A stretch of 64,000 nucleotides of DNA from JAODBQ01 sp047602055 (GCA_047602055.1 JASGIG010000001.1:1984001-2048000), one strand, 5' to 3'; shown: positions 1 to 9,777, counted from the first letter of the stretch. Notes: generated by a model from the sequence alone, not told the origin. Translations and numbers: made by a program.

Positions 1-2115
1 CGATCGCCCTACTCGGCTGGGTCCTCGACCAGCCGAACCGCGCCGCGTTCCTCCCGTTCGCCGGGTTCAGCCCGGAGTGGTGCGCGTTCTCGTGGGCGGT
101 GCGCCACGGCGTCGAGCTGCGGGCCGTCGACCTGCCGCTGGCCAACGTGCTCTCGGCCGGCCACGATCACGACGGCGACAGCCTGTTCGCCGCCGGTCCC
201 GGCCGGCCGGTCGATCCGCTCGCCGCGCTCGCCGAGGCCGCCGGCGACCCGGATCCGGAGCGCTGGTGGGACGACGTCGTCGAGCACCGCGGCGACGGCC
301 CGCCGGCATTCGACGCCGTCGCCGCGGCGATGGCCGCCGTCCGGTCGGGTGCGCCACCACCGTCGGTCGCCGAGGAGCGGCGCGAGGCGCACATGCGCCG
401 GTGCATCCGCCAGGCGGTGGCCGACGGCTTCGCCCGGATCGCCGTCGTCTGCGGGGCGTGGCACGTCCCCGCCCTCGCCGGCCTGGCGACCGCCCACGTC
501 GCCGCCGGGGTAGCCGTGACGCCCGGCGCCACCCGGGACACGATGCCCAGCGCGGCGGCCGATGCCCGCGCCCTGCGCGCCCTCCCGAAGGTGAAGGTCG
601 GGGTCAGCTGGGTGCCGTGGACCCACCGCCGCCTGTCGGCCGCCGGCGTCGACGGCGCCCCGGGGTACGCCGCCGGCGTGCACAGCCCGGGCTGGTATGC
701 GCACGTCTTCGCCAACCCGGGCGAGGCCGGCGTTGCCCGCTGGTTCGTCGACGCGGCCCGGCTGCTGCGTCGCCACGACCTACCGGCATCGCCTGACCAC
801 CTGATCGCCGCCACCCGCGCCGCCGGCGCGCTCGCGGTGCTGCGCGGCCGACCGGGGCCCGGCCTCGCCGAGGTGCTCGACGCCGCCGAGGCCGTGCTCG
901 CCGCCGGCGGCTCGGGCATGGCACTGATCCACGACGAGCTGATCGTCGGCGAGGCGATCGGCATGGTCCCTGACGACGCCCCGCAGGTGCCGCTGGCCCG
1001 CGACCTCGCCGTCCAGCAGCGCCGCGCCCGGCTCAAGCCGGAGCCCGGCCGGCGGACCGTCGAGGTCGACGTCCGCACGCCGACCGGGCGGGCCAAGTCG
1101 GTGCTGCTCCACCGCCTGCGCGCCCTCGGCGTGCCGTGGGGGACGGTGACCGACGGGCGGGGGAGCAGCGGCACGTTCCGGGAGACGTGGTCGCTGGCGT
1201 GGGAGCCGGAGCTGACGGTCCGCCTCATCGAGACTCGCCGGGCACGGGACCACCGTCGAGTCGGCCGCCACGAGCCGGCTGCTGGAGCGCGCTGCTGCGC
1301 AGACCGCGCTCGCCGACCTCGTCGCCGTGCTCGACGTCGGTCTGCTCGCCGACCTCGCCGAGGTCGTCGAACCCGTGGTCCAGCGCCTGGCTGCGCAGGC
1401 CGCCCACGACCCCGACATCGCCCAGGTGGTCGACACGCTCGTGCCGCTGGCCACAGCGCTGCGCTACGGCGACGTCAGGTCCACCGATGCCGGCTCGCTG
1501 CGCTCGGTGTTCGACGGGCTCGTCGTGCGCGTCCTCGCCGGCCTCGTCGTCGCCTGCCGTTCGCTCGACGAGGAGGCTGCGTCGACGATGGTCGAGCGCC
1601 TCGCTGCTGCGCAGGCGGCGCTGGCGTTGACCGACCACGCTGCCAGGCAGGGCGCGTGGCCGGCCGTGCTCGAGCAGCTCACCGGGCGCGGCGACGTGCA
1701 CGGTCTGATCCGCGGCCGAGCCGCCCGGCTGTTGCACGACGGCGGTACGTGGGACCGAGACCGCGTCGAGCGCCGCCTGTCGCGGGCGCTGTCGTTCGGG
1801 ACACCACCGGGGGAGGGGGCGGCGTTCGTCGAGGGCTTCCTCGCCGGCAGCGGCACGGTGCTGGTCCACGACGCTGAGCTGCTCGGCGTCGTCGACGGCT
1901 GGGTGTCGTCGCTGCCGCCCGACGCGTTCGTCACCGCCGCGCCGTTGTTGCGCCGCACGTTCGGCGGCTTCGAACCGGCCGAACGCCGCCAGCTCGGCCG
2001 CCTGCTCGCCGAGGGCAGCGTCGCGTCCGACCCCCTCGTCGACGACGACCTCGACCCCGCCCGCGCCGCCGCAGCGATGGAGGCCGTCCGCCATCTCCTC
2101 GGCGTCCCGCGATGA
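1..2115 (+). CDS. DUF5682 family protein, 5'-partial and frameshifted
   Basis: The reading frame is open from base 3 and enters from outside the window, so the N-terminus is missing. The first visible residues (FLPFAGFSPEW, then AVRHGVELRAVDLP) match the start region of DUF5682 proteins, and VVCGAWHVPALAG near base 450 is a typical family motif. The molecular function of the family is unknown; its genes commonly sit beside MoxR-type ATPase and VWA genes, and a VWA gene follows here. Homology leaves frame 3 after TVRLIE (about base 1233) and resumes in frame 1 with GHGTTVESAA, then runs to a TGA at 2113-2115. This implies one extra base near 1231-1240. It may be a sequence error or a real lesion. 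Frame 3 happens to stay open to 1877, but its residues past 1235 are Arg-rich and look non-coding. Confidence 0.75.
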
Positions 2116-2303
2116 GAGATGTGTGCACCGGCACCGCGCATCTCGCATCGCGCGGCCGTCGCCGGCGCCCCTGCGTGGGCGTGATTCGAGATGTGCGCAC
2201 GGGGGCGGCGCATCTCGAATCGCGGTCGAGCGCCACCGACGCCGAGCCGCGGCCGGGTGTGATTCGAGATGTGCGCACGGGGGCGGCGCATCTCGAATCG
2301 CGG
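2112..2303. repeat. Three palindromic repeats (family A)
   Basis: Three copies of an imperfect palindrome of about 40 bp lie at roughly 2112-2152, 2181-2223 and 2261-2303. In copies 2 and 3 the arms are GATTCGAGATGTGCGC and GGCGCATCTCGAATC around a G-rich centre; copy 1 is more diverged. They fill the gap between the DUF5682 and VWA genes. The open frame across them encodes IRDVRTGAAHLESR repeatedly and is judged not to be a gene. They could act as REP-like elements or RNA hairpins. Confidence 0.8.
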
Positions 2304-2311
2304 GGGATGTC

Positions 2312-3518
2312 GTGAGCGAGCAGGCGCGGGTGTCGCGCGACGAGCGGATGCGGCGGTGGCGAATGGTGCTCGGCGGCACCGACGACCCGGATGCCGACGG
2401 GACCGGCGTGCAGCTCGAGGGCGCGGACGAGCGGATCGACGCCGCGCTCGGGGCGATCTACGACACCCGCTCGCCGCAGCGCCGCGCCCGCGGCGGCGGC
2501 CGCTCCGGCGGGCTCGGCCGCTCGGCGCCGTCGGTGGCCCGCTGGCTCGGCGACATCCGCCGCTCCTTCCCGACGCCCACGGTGCAGGTGCTGCAGCGTG
2601 ACGCGATCGATCGCCTCGGCCTGCAGCGGCTGCTCCTCGAACCGGAGATGCTCCAGGCCGTCGAGCCGGACCTGCACCTCGTCACCCTGCTCGTCGAGCT
2701 GAACAGGCTGCTGCCCGACACGACCCGGGCGACGGCCCGACAGGTGGTGGCCGGGATCGTCGAGCAGATCCGCCGACGGCTGGCCACGCCCACCCAGCAG
2801 GCCGTGCACGGCGCGCTCGGCGCGTGCCCAGCGCGGCCGCCGCCCGCGCCCGGCCGACATCGACTGGCCGCACACGATCCTCGCCAACCTGCGCAACTAC
2901 CTGCCCGAGCACGGCACCGTCGTCCCGGAGCGCCTCGTCGGCTACGGCCGCCGCCAGCGCAGCCTGGCCCGCGACGTGATCGTCGCCATCGATCAGAGCG
3001 GGTCGATGGCCGACAGCGTCGTCTACGCCGCGGTGTTCGGCGCGGTGCTCGCCGAGATCCCGGCGCTGCGCACGTCGGTGATCGCCTTCGACACCGCCGT
3101 CGCCGACCTCACCGCCGTCGCCGACGACCCCGTCGACATCCTCTTCGGCGTCCAGCTCGGCGGCGGCACCGACATCGCCCAGGCCGTCGGCTACTGCCGC
3201 CAGCTGATCGACCGTCCCGCCGAGTCCGTGCTGTTCCTGGTGACCGACCTGTACGAGGGCGGCAACGCCGACCTGCTCCAGGCCCGCGTCGACGAGCTGG
3301 TCCGGTCCGGCGTCACCGTCGTCGTCCTGCTGGCGCTGAGCGACGAGGGCGCCCCGGCCTACGACCATCAGCAGGCGCAGCTCCTCGCCGCGCTCGGCGT
3401 GCCGTCGTTCGCCTGCACCCCGGCACAGTTTCCCGACGTGCTCGCAGCGGCCCTCGAAGGACGCGACGTCGGACGATGGGCGAACGACCACGGACTGACC
3501 ACGGTGACGTCCCGCTGA
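2312..3518 (+). CDS. VWA domain protein, frameshifted
   Basis: The chosen start is GTG 2312 (VSEQARVSRDERMRRW). An N-terminal region of about 165 residues is followed by a von Willebrand A domain with a clear MIDAS motif, DQSGSM at about 2988-3006, and a later LVTDLYEGG strand. The N-terminal part is in frame 2 and the part from RPADIDWPHTI onward is in frame 3. The switch falls at about 2811-2822 and again implies one surplus base. VWA proteins of this kind act with MoxR AAA+ chaperones in metal-dependent protein contacts. Its position behind the DUF5682 gene fits the usual MoxR/DUF5682/VWA neighbourhood; any MoxR gene would lie left of the window. Confidence 0.75.
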
Positions 3519-3547
3519 TGCCGCGCTAACATCCGACATATGTCGGA
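3505..3547 (+). promoter_or_regulatory. Leaderless promoter and operator of the ArsR-MFS operon
   Basis: A perfect 16-bp palindrome, TCCGACATATGTCGGA, at 3532-3547 contains the ATG of the regulator gene (3540). TAACAT at 3527-3532 ends 8 nt before the ATG, and GTGACG at 3505-3510 sits 16 bp upstream of it. This fits a -35/-10 promoter making a leaderless mRNA. The palindrome is probably an autoregulatory ArsR operator over the transcription start. Confidence 0.6.
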
Positions 3548-4133
3548 CGTTCGAAAGAAGCGGGACGTAAGGAAGGTCGACGATCGACCACGGGTACCGG
3601 ACTACGACCTCGCCGAGACCGTGCCGGCCAACACCCCGGCGCAGCTCAAGGCGTTGGCCGACCCGATCCGCGGCTCGATCCTCCACCTGCTCGCCGAGCG
3701 TGCCGCCACCACGACGGAGCTGGCCGAGGCGCTCGACCGCCCGAAGGGCACCGTCGACCACCACCTCAAGGTGTTGCAGCGCGCCGGCTTCGTCAAGGTC
3801 GTGCGCAGCCGCAAGGTCCGGGCGCTGACGGAACGGTTCTGGGGACGGACGGCGCGCACGATCATGATCGAGCGCACCGACATCGGCGCGCAGCGCGACG
3901 ACCACGGCTTTCTGGCCGAGGCGATGTCGACGTTCCGCATCGGCGACCCGTCGCTGACGACGTTGCGCTACGCCCGCATCCCCGAAGATCGCGTCGCCGA
4001 GTACGCGGCTCGCCTGGACGCCCTGGCGATGGAGTTCATCGACGAGCGCCGTGGCGGCGACACCGTGTACGGCCTGCTGCTGGCGCTCGCCCCGACCGAC
4101 CAGCCGGCGCTCCGGGATCACGACGATGGCTGA
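3540..4133 (+). CDS. ArsR-family winged-helix regulator
   Basis: A 197-residue cytoplasmic DNA-binding protein. Residues about 37-90 form an ArsR-type winged helix (LKALADPIRGSILHLL, then the recognition helix region KGTVDHHLKVLQRAGFVKV). The C-terminal half lacks the metal-binding cysteines of classical ArsR/SmtB sensors, so the ligand is probably not a metal. It overlaps the MFS transporter gene by 8 bp and likely controls it as well as itself through the palindrome at its start. The start is set by the promoter 8 nt upstream. Confidence 0.85.
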   Translation: MSDVRKKRDVRKVDDRPRVPDYDLAETVPANTPAQLKALADPIRGSILHLLAERAATTTELAEALDRPKGTVDHHLKVLQRAGFVKVVRSRKVRALTERFWGRTARTIMIERTDIGAQRDDHGFLAEAMSTFRIGDPSLTTLRYARIPEDRVAEYAARLDALAMEFIDERRGGDTVYGLLLALAPTDQPALRDHDDG

Positions 4134-5457
4134 GCGCACCAGCCTCGGCCCGTGCTACCACAAGGTGTTCGCGGCCAGCGTCGCGTCCAACCTCGGCGAC
4201 GGCGTCAGCCAGATCGGCTACCCGTGGCTGGCCTCGGCCGTCACCCGCAACCCGATCCTCGTCGCCGTGGTCGCCGTCGCCCAGCGCCTGCCGTGGCTGG
4301 TGTTCACGCTGCCCGCCGGGGTGATCACCGACCGGGTCGACCGACGCCGTGCGATGGTGCTGATGGACAGCTGCCGAGCCGTGCTGACCACGCTCGTCGC
4401 GATCGCGGTGCTCGGCCTCGGCAGCGACCTGCCCGACCCCGCGCACATCGAGGACGTCGTCGGCACCCGCGCCGGGCTGTACGTGATCCTCCTCGTCGCC
4501 AGCCTGCTGCTCGGCTTCGCCGAGGTGCTGCGCGACAACTCGGCGCAGACCATCATCCCGTCGATCGTCGAGCCGGAGCAGTTGGAGCGGGCCAACGGCC
4601 GGATGTGGTCGGCCGAGCAGGTGGCCAACACGTTCGTCGGTCCGCCGCTCGGCAGCCTGCTGATCGCCGGGGCGTTCTTCCTGCCGTTCGCCCTCGACGC
4701 GGTCTCGTTCGTCGTCGCCGCCGCGCTCGTCTTCCTGGTGTCCGGCAGCTTCAAGGCGCAGCACGTCGTCGCCGACGACCGGCCCCGCGGGGCGTGGAAG
4801 GCCGACCTGCGCGAGGGGTTCTCGTGGCTGTGGCACCACTCGCTGCTGCGCCCGATGGCGATCATCCTCGGGATCATGAACGCGCTCGGCGCGCTGCAGA
4901 TCGCCACGCTCGTCCTGTTCTCGCAGGAGGTGCTGCACACGTCAGCGCTCGAGTTCGCCGTGCTGACGATGGGCGGGGCGATCGGTTCGGTGATCGGCGG
5001 CACCACGGCGCCGTGGGTGCGCCGCCGGCTCGGCAGCGGGCCGTCGCTGTACCTCACGCTCGCCGCCGGCGGGATCATCCCGCTGGCCACCGGGCTGACG
5101 TCGTCGTGGCCGATCGTGCTGGTGCTGTTCGGCGTCACCGCGCTCGTCGGCGTGCTCTGGAACGTCATCACGGTCTCGCTGCGCCAGGCGATCATCCCCG
5201 ACCACCTGCTCGGCCGGGTCAACAGCGTCTACCGCTTCTTCGCCTGGGGGATGATGCCGATCGGCACGGCGCTCGGCGGCCTCCTCGTCACCGTCGTCGA
5301 GCCGCGGTGGGGGCGGGGGGCCGCGCTGCGCGTCCCGTGGTTCGTCGCCGGCGGCGTCGGGCTGGCGCTGCTCGTCTACGCCGTGCCGCGGCTGACGTCG
5401 GCCAAGCTCGACGCGGCGCGTGACGCGGCCGTCAGCTCGTCTGGGTCCCGACCTTGA
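4126..5457 (+). CDS. MFS transporter
   Basis: A 443-residue inner-membrane protein with about 12 hydrophobic segments. It carries the MFS loop motif between helices 2 and 3 (GVITDRVDRRRAM). The N-terminus (SVASNLGDGVSQIGYPWLA) resembles the MFS_3 (enterobactin exporter/macrolide efflux-like) group. ATG 4126 overlaps the ArsR stop, and the overlap supports co-expression: a regulated exporter of an unknown small molecule. The 3' end overlaps the convergent acyl-CoA dehydrogenase gene by 26 bp. Confidence 0.88.
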   Translation: MAERTSLGPCYHKVFAASVASNLGDGVSQIGYPWLASAVTRNPILVAVVAVAQRLPWLVFTLPAGVITDRVDRRRAMVLMDSCRAVLTTLVAIAVLGLGSDLPDPAHIEDVVGTRAGLYVILLVASLLLGFAEVLRDNSAQTIIPSIVEPEQLERANGRMWSAEQVANTFVGPPLGSLLIAGAFFLPFALDAVSFVVAAALVFLVSGSFKAQHVVADDRPRGAWKADLREGFSWLWHHSLLRPMAIILGIMNALGALQIATLVLFSQEVLHTSALEFAVLTMGGAIGSVIGGTTAPWVRRRLGSGPSLYLTLAAGGIIPLATGLTSSWPIVLVLFGVTALVGVLWNVITVSLRQAIIPDHLLGRVNSVYRFFAWGMMPIGTALGGLLVTVVEPRWGRGAALRVPWFVAGGVGLALLVYAVPRLTSAKLDAARDAAVSSSGSRP

Positions 5458-6685
5458 TGTCCCGGAACGGGCTCGTCACGTCGATGCCCGGATCCTTCGG
5501 CAGGCCGAGGACGCGCTCGCCGAGGATGTTCTTCATGATCTCGTCGCTGCCGCCGGCGATGTGCCCGCCCGGGTTGCCGAGCACCATCTGGCTCCACGCG
5601 TAGGTTCCCCACTCGCCGCTGTCGGCGATCAGCTTCGGCCCGAGCACCTCGGCGACGAACTCGCACATCCGCGTCGTGTTCAGTGAGCCGGCGAGCTTGC
5701 CGATGCTCATCTCCGGGCCGGGCATCCCGCCGGCCTTGACCCGGTCGGCGGCGCGCTGGTTGTTGTACCCCGCGACGCGGCTGTTGATGACGAGGTCGGC
5801 GAGGCCCTGGCGCACGAGCGGATCGTCGTTCAGCCCGAAGTGGCGGACCATCTCGATCACCCGGGTCAGCAGCCCGCCCCCGCCGCCGCCACCCCCGCCG
5901 ATCGTCGCCCGCTCGTTCATCAGCGTCGTCAGCGCGACGTTCCAGCCGTTGTTGACGTCGCCGAGGCGGTGGTCGTCGGGGACGCGCACCTCGGTGAAGA
6001 ACACCTCGTTGAAGTTCGCGCCGCCGGTCATCTGCCTGAGCGGGCGGATCTCCACGCCGGGCGCCCGCATGTCGACGATGAACCCGGTGAGGCCCTTGTG
6101 CTTGGGCAGGTCCGGGTCGGTGCGGGCGATGATCTCGCCGATGTCGCTGTAGTGCGCGCCCGACGTCCACACCTTCTGGCCGGTGATGATCCACTCGTCG
6201 CCGTCGCGCACCGCCCGGGTCTGCAGGCTGGCGAGGTCGGAGCCGGCGCCCGGCTCGCTGAACAGCTGGCAGCCGACGAGGTCGCCGCGGTACAGCTTCT
6301 GCAGGTACAGGTCCTTGGCGCGGTCCGATGCGTGGGCGAGGATCGTCGGGGCGACCATGCCGAGGCCGATGGTGAACACGCCCATGTTCGGCGTCTGGTA
6401 CTTGGCTTCGAGCTGGTTGTAGGCCCGCTCGTAGGCGCCCGGCAGCTCGCGCCCGCCGAACTCCTTGGGCCCGGTGATCCAGCCGAGGCCGGCGTCGAAG
6501 CGCTTGCGGCGGAACACGCAGGCGGCCTTGACGTCGAGCAGCTCCTCGGCGCGGTCCCTCTCCTCGACCGTCGAGACCTTGTCGGAGCCCTCGCCCCAGA
6601 CGAACTTCTTCTCGGCACCCTTGAGGGTGGCGTTGGCGTCGAGGAAGGCGGTGGCCTCGGCGGTGAACTCGTCCAGCGTCGTCAT
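5432..6685 (-). CDS. Acyl-CoA dehydrogenase
   Basis: A FAD-dependent enzyme of 417 residues that introduces a double bond into an acyl-CoA. Seen are the flavin-binding motif CQLFSEPGAGSDLAS and a C-terminal IAGGSDEIMKNILGERVLGLPK segment typical of the family. An odd run of ten glycines follows NERATIG. The start MTTLDEFTAEA (6685) is preferred over an upstream in-frame codon because TAGCGT (complement of 6694-6699) lies 9 nt before it, a leaderless arrangement. The substrate is unknown; it resembles the many paralogues used by actinobacteria for steroid and branched-acid breakdown. Confidence 0.88.
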   Translation of the reverse strand: MTTLDEFTAEATAFLDANATLKGAEKKFVWGEGSDKVSTVEERDRAEELLDVKAACVFRRKRFDAGLGWITGPKEFGGRELPGAYERAYNQLEAKYQTPNMGVFTIGLGMVAPTILAHASDRAKDLYLQKLYRGDLVGCQLFSEPGAGSDLASLQTRAVRDGDEWIITGQKVWTSGAHYSDIGEIIARTDPDLPKHKGLTGFIVDMRAPGVEIRPLRQMTGGANFNEVFFTEVRVPDDHRLGDVNNGWNVALTTLMNERATIGGGGGGGGGLLTRVIEMVRHFGLNDDPLVRQGLADLVINSRVAGYNNQRAADRVKAGGMPGPEMSIGKLAGSLNTTRMCEFVAEVLGPKLIADSGEWGTYAWSQMVLGNPGGHIAGGSDEIMKNILGERVLGLPKDPGIDVTSPFRDIKVGTQTS

Positions 6686-6753
6686 GGGCGCGGACGCTAG
6701 TGACGGCACCCGCAGGCGGGCTCATCGGACGACGGTCGGTAGCGTCGCTGGCG

Positions 6754-7674
6754 ATGCCGCGCACCGTCACCGTCGCCGCCGCCCAGATGGGCCCCGTCCA
6801 ACGCGAGCACGACCGCGAGTCGGTGGTCGCTCGGCTCGTCGCCATGTTGCAGGAGGCGCAGTCGCGCGGCGCCGAGCTGGTCGTGTTCCCCGAGCTCGCC
6901 TTGACGACGTTCTTCCCACGCTGGTTCGTGGATGACATCGCCGAGTTCGACCATTTCTACGAGCGGTCGATGCCCAACGCGGCGACGCGGCCGCTGTTCG
7001 ACGAGGCCCGTCGCCTCGGCGTCGGCTTCAGCCTCGGCTACGCGCTGGCGGACGGCGGTCGTCGCTGGAACGTGCAGACGCTCGTCGAGCGCGACGGGTC
7101 GATCGTCGCCACCTACAAGAAGTCGCACATCCCCGGCCACGAGACCAACGAGCCGGACCGCCCGTTCCAGCACGCCGAGCGCTACTACTTCGAGCCGAGC
7201 CCCGACGGCTTCGGCGTGTGGGAGGCGTTCGGCGGCCGGGTCGGGATGATGATCTGCAACGACCGCCGCTGGCCCGAGTCGTACCGGGTGATGGGTTTGC
7301 AGGGCGTCGAGCTGATCCTGTGCGGCTACAACACGCCGATCCACTACGTGCCCGACCCGAGCCAGGACATCCTCCAGGGCTTCCACAACGCGCTGGTGAT
7401 GCAGTCCGGGGCGTACCAGAACGGGACGTGGGTGGTCGGCGTCGCCAAGGGTGGCGTGGAGGAGGGCGTCGACTCGCTCGGCCAGTCGATGATCGTCGCC
7501 CCGAGCGGCCAGATCGTCGCCCAGACCCTGACCACCGACGACGAGGTGATCGTCGCCCGCTGCGACCTCGACTGGTGCAAGCGCTACACGGGCACGGTGT
7601 TCGACTTCGACCACTACCGCCGCCCCGAGCTCTACGGCCGGATCACCTCCCAGCGAGGCGTCTCGCTGGACTGA
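6754..7674 (+). CDS. N-carbamoyl-D-amino-acid hydrolase-like nitrilase-superfamily enzyme
   Basis: A 306-residue carbon-nitrogen hydrolase, the usual length of D-carbamoylases (about 305). The catalytic triad is visible: Glu47 (FPELALTTFFPRW), Lys123 (YKKSHIPG) and Cys168 (GMMICNDRRWPE). CNDRRWPE and the HHYVPDPS-like pocket region closely resemble D-carbamoylase, which hydrolyses N-carbamoyl-D-amino acids to the amino acid, CO2 and ammonia. Related ureidopropionase-type activities cannot be excluded. MPRTVTVAAAQ at 6754 is the start: TAGCGT at 6740-6745 ends 9 nt before it. It is transcribed divergently from the acyl-CoA dehydrogenase gene. Confidence 0.85.
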   Translation: MPRTVTVAAAQMGPVQREHDRESVVARLVAMLQEAQSRGAELVVFPELALTTFFPRWFVDDIAEFDHFYERSMPNAATRPLFDEARRLGVGFSLGYALADGGRRWNVQTLVERDGSIVATYKKSHIPGHETNEPDRPFQHAERYYFEPSPDGFGVWEAFGGRVGMMICNDRRWPESYRVMGLQGVELILCGYNTPIHYVPDPSQDILQGFHNALVMQSGAYQNGTWVVGVAKGGVEEGVDSLGQSMIVAPSGQIVAQTLTTDDEVIVARCDLDWCKRYTGTVFDFDHYRRPELYGRITSQRGVSLD

Positions 7675-7710
7675 GGTCGAGCGCGTGTCCGTGCCTGCGA
7701 AGCTCGCAGG

Positions 7711-8037
7711 GTGCTCGTTCGATCGATCAGTCAGCCCGGCAAGGGATGGTTCGCCGGTCCATGGGACTCGCCGGTTCCGATCGCTGTCGGCTACTCCGAC
7801 CGCGCCGTCGACGAGCTCCACGTCCATCGGCAGACGTACGAGATCTATGTGGTGGCGAGGGGTACCTCGATCGCCGTGGTCGATGGCGTCGAGACCCGAC
7901 TGAGGACCGGTGACATGCTCGTCGTCGAGCCCGGCGAGCGTCACGCGATGAGGGACAGCTCTGCCGATTACCTGCACTTCGTCGTTCAGGCTCCGTTCGT
8001 CGTCGGCGACAAGACCGATGTCGTCGACAGCGAGTGA
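7711..8037 (+). CDS. Small cupin-fold protein
   Basis: A 108-residue protein with a single cupin-2-like barrel. The metal-ligand pattern is partly visible: DELHVHRQTYEIYVV in the first motif and PGERHAM in the second. No specific reaction can be assigned; single cupins are often isomerases, dioxygenases or sensors. The proposed start is GTG 7711. It lies 36 bp behind the nitrilase gene and could be co-transcribed. Confidence 0.7.
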   Translation: MLVRSISQPGKGWFAGPWDSPVPIAVGYSDRAVDELHVHRQTYEIYVVARGTSIAVVDGVETRLRTGDMLVVEPGERHAMRDSSADYLHFVVQAPFVVGDKTDVVDSE

Positions 8038-8129
8038 CGCCGGTGCTCCCGATCGCGCCGGGAACACCGATGACCGCAGCTCCTCAGCCGGACGGAGCGT
8101 GACCGATCTTGCGGCGATGGTCGAGATCC

Positions 8130-9278
8130 TCAACGAACACCGGCGAGCTGACCGTCGACCGTGTGGCCTGCCGGGTTCGGTGGTCGGGCGTGTTGGGGTT
8201 CGATGCGGTTGTGGAACGTGCACAGGAGCCGCCCGTTGTCCTGCGAGGTCTCGCCACCGAACGAGGACGGGACGATGTGGTCGACGTCGCAGCCGTCCGC
8301 GGGTTCGTCGCAGCCGGAGGGGTGCTGGCAGTGCAGGTCACGGACCTCGATCACGGCCCGGACCGCGCCGGTGAACGTGCGTCGTTTCGAGGTCGCGACC
8401 GCGTGGGTCGCGGAGTCGAACAGGATCGAACGGAGATCCAACGCGTCGAGGTACGGGACGAGGTGTCCGGGCCGGATGACGGTCCCGTTGGACAGCTCGC
8501 ACAGGTGGGCGAACGCGTCGTGGCCGACGGCGATGTTCGTCAGGATCCGCGCTGGGCGCCCGTTCGCTGGCATGGCCATCGCCCGACGGGCCATCTCGAT
8601 GAGCGCAGCAGCGCGCTGTTCGGGCAGCGGGCGGTCGAGGCCGAGCTCGGTGATGATCGTGTCGAGTGCGTTGCTGACGATCTGGCCGCCGACCGGGTCG
8701 AGCTCGCCGTCGATGGCGACGGCGCCCTGGATCGGGGTCAACGTCAACGACGGTGCGGGCAGCGCGGGTTCCGGGCCGTCGTGGTTGAGCTCGGCGTCGG
8801 CGCGGTGACGCCAGTACTCCAGCGCCTTGTCCAGCTCGGCGACGCGCAGGTGGCGGGTCTGATCGACGAGCGTCTCCTCGTCACGGGCGAACACCACCTC
8901 ACGCCCGGGCTGGGCGGCGAGCAGCACATCGACCTGATCGACCGACAGCTCACCAGCCTCGAACGCCGAAGCGACGATCGGGGCAGCCTCCAGGCGGCGG
9001 CCGCGTAGCAGCACTCGCTGCGCCGACGCCTTGCCGGTGTGGCCGTCGTGGGCCATCCGCGCCGGCGACGACTTCGACCCGTCGGAGGCCCATACGCCGC
9101 GCTGCTCCCAACGGTGCGCGTAGCGGCACAGCTGCGCGTCGAACAGCCGGCGCAACCGCTGGATGGCGATCAGTGCTGCATCCAGCTCGGCATCGCACAA
9201 CGCATCGAGATCGACATCTCCGAGGAGTACGAGGTCATCTGCGACCCGTTCGACGACACCGGCGACATCCACGGACAC
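8130..9278 (-). CDS. DUF222 / HNH endonuclease domain protein
   Basis: A 382-residue protein of the large actinobacterial DUF222 (13E12-repeat) family. An N-terminal DUF222 region is followed by a C-terminal HNH motif: CQHPSGCDEPADGCDVDHIVPSS, then LLCTFHNRIEPQ. The HNH residues and zinc-binding cysteines are intact. These genes are multicopy and probably mobile in actinobacteria; their role is unknown beyond presumed nuclease activity. Both neighbours are unrelated, so it reads as a stand-alone insertion. Confidence 0.88.
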   Translation of the reverse strand: MSVDVAGVVERVADDLVLLGDVDLDALCDAELDAALIAIQRLRRLFDAQLCRYAHRWEQRGVWASDGSKSSPARMAHDGHTGKASAQRVLLRGRRLEAAPIVASAFEAGELSVDQVDVLLAAQPGREVVFARDEETLVDQTRHLRVAELDKALEYWRHRADAELNHDGPEPALPAPSLTLTPIQGAVAIDGELDPVGGQIVSNALDTIITELGLDRPLPEQRAAALIEMARRAMAMPANGRPARILTNIAVGHDAFAHLCELSNGTVIRPGHLVPYLDALDLRSILFDSATHAVATSKRRTFTGAVRAVIEVRDLHCQHPSGCDEPADGCDVDHIVPSSFGGETSQDNGRLLCTFHNRIEPQHARPPNPAGHTVDGQLAGVR

Positions 9279-9332
9279 AGGATAACGAACACATGTTCGA
9301 GTGGCAACTGATTTCCGGTCGTGACGTGGCGG

Positions 9333-9647
9333 TCAGCGGGAGATGGCGTGCTCGATCATCCGGTCGACGAAGCTCAGCCGCTCGCGCCCGTCGGGACCGA
9401 AGCCGCCGTCGACGGGACGAGGCGCGGCGACGAAGCCGTGTGCGTGCAGATGCGTGAGCAGCGCGATCACGGTCGGACTGTGCGCTCCGGCCGTCCGGTG
9501 CACGACGTCGCCGGCGCGGCGGACATCGGTCTGCCACCCGCCCGTCAGCCGTTGCTCGTCGTCCAGGACCGCGATGCTCGCGCGGGGGCGACGTCGATCC
9601 TCGACGAATAGGACCCGATCTGCTTCGTCGTCCATGGCGTCGAACAT
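9333..9647 (-). pseudogene. N-terminal fragment of a phosphotransferase (APH-like)
   Basis: About 104 residues. The central part, LTGGWQTDVRRAGDVVHR, followed by HSPTVIALLTHLHAHGF and a LSFV end, matches the first 70 residues of aminoglycoside-phosphotransferase-type kinases. The catalytic HGD/DFG half is missing, and the frame stops after SFVDRMIEHAISR. It is read as a truncated remnant, not a functional kinase. Confidence 0.5.
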
Positions 9648-9754
9648 GCGCGCGGGGTGTGACGCGGTTTCGTGCGCGCTCCCTGGGGGCGCGGTGGAGC
9701 GCGAGGGTCGGGAGGCGTCTCGCTCGACTGATCGCCACGGCAGTTGGTGGCGAA

Positions 9755-9777
9755 TGTAGCTACAAGCGTCCTAGAGT
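9755..9777 (+). promoter_or_regulatory. Operator and -10 of the Phd-VapC pair
   Basis: The palindrome TGTAGCTACA (9755-9764) is a typical operator core for VapB/Phd antitoxins. TAGAGT (9772-9777) ends 8 nt before the antitoxin ATG, suggesting a leaderless transcript repressed by the antitoxin-toxin complex. Confidence 0.55.

Noticed and set aside
2112..2315. Possible 67-residue gene (MRDVCTGTAHLASR)
   Set aside because: The residues come from three palindromic repeats; no start context, and the same repeat peptide would arise from any copy.
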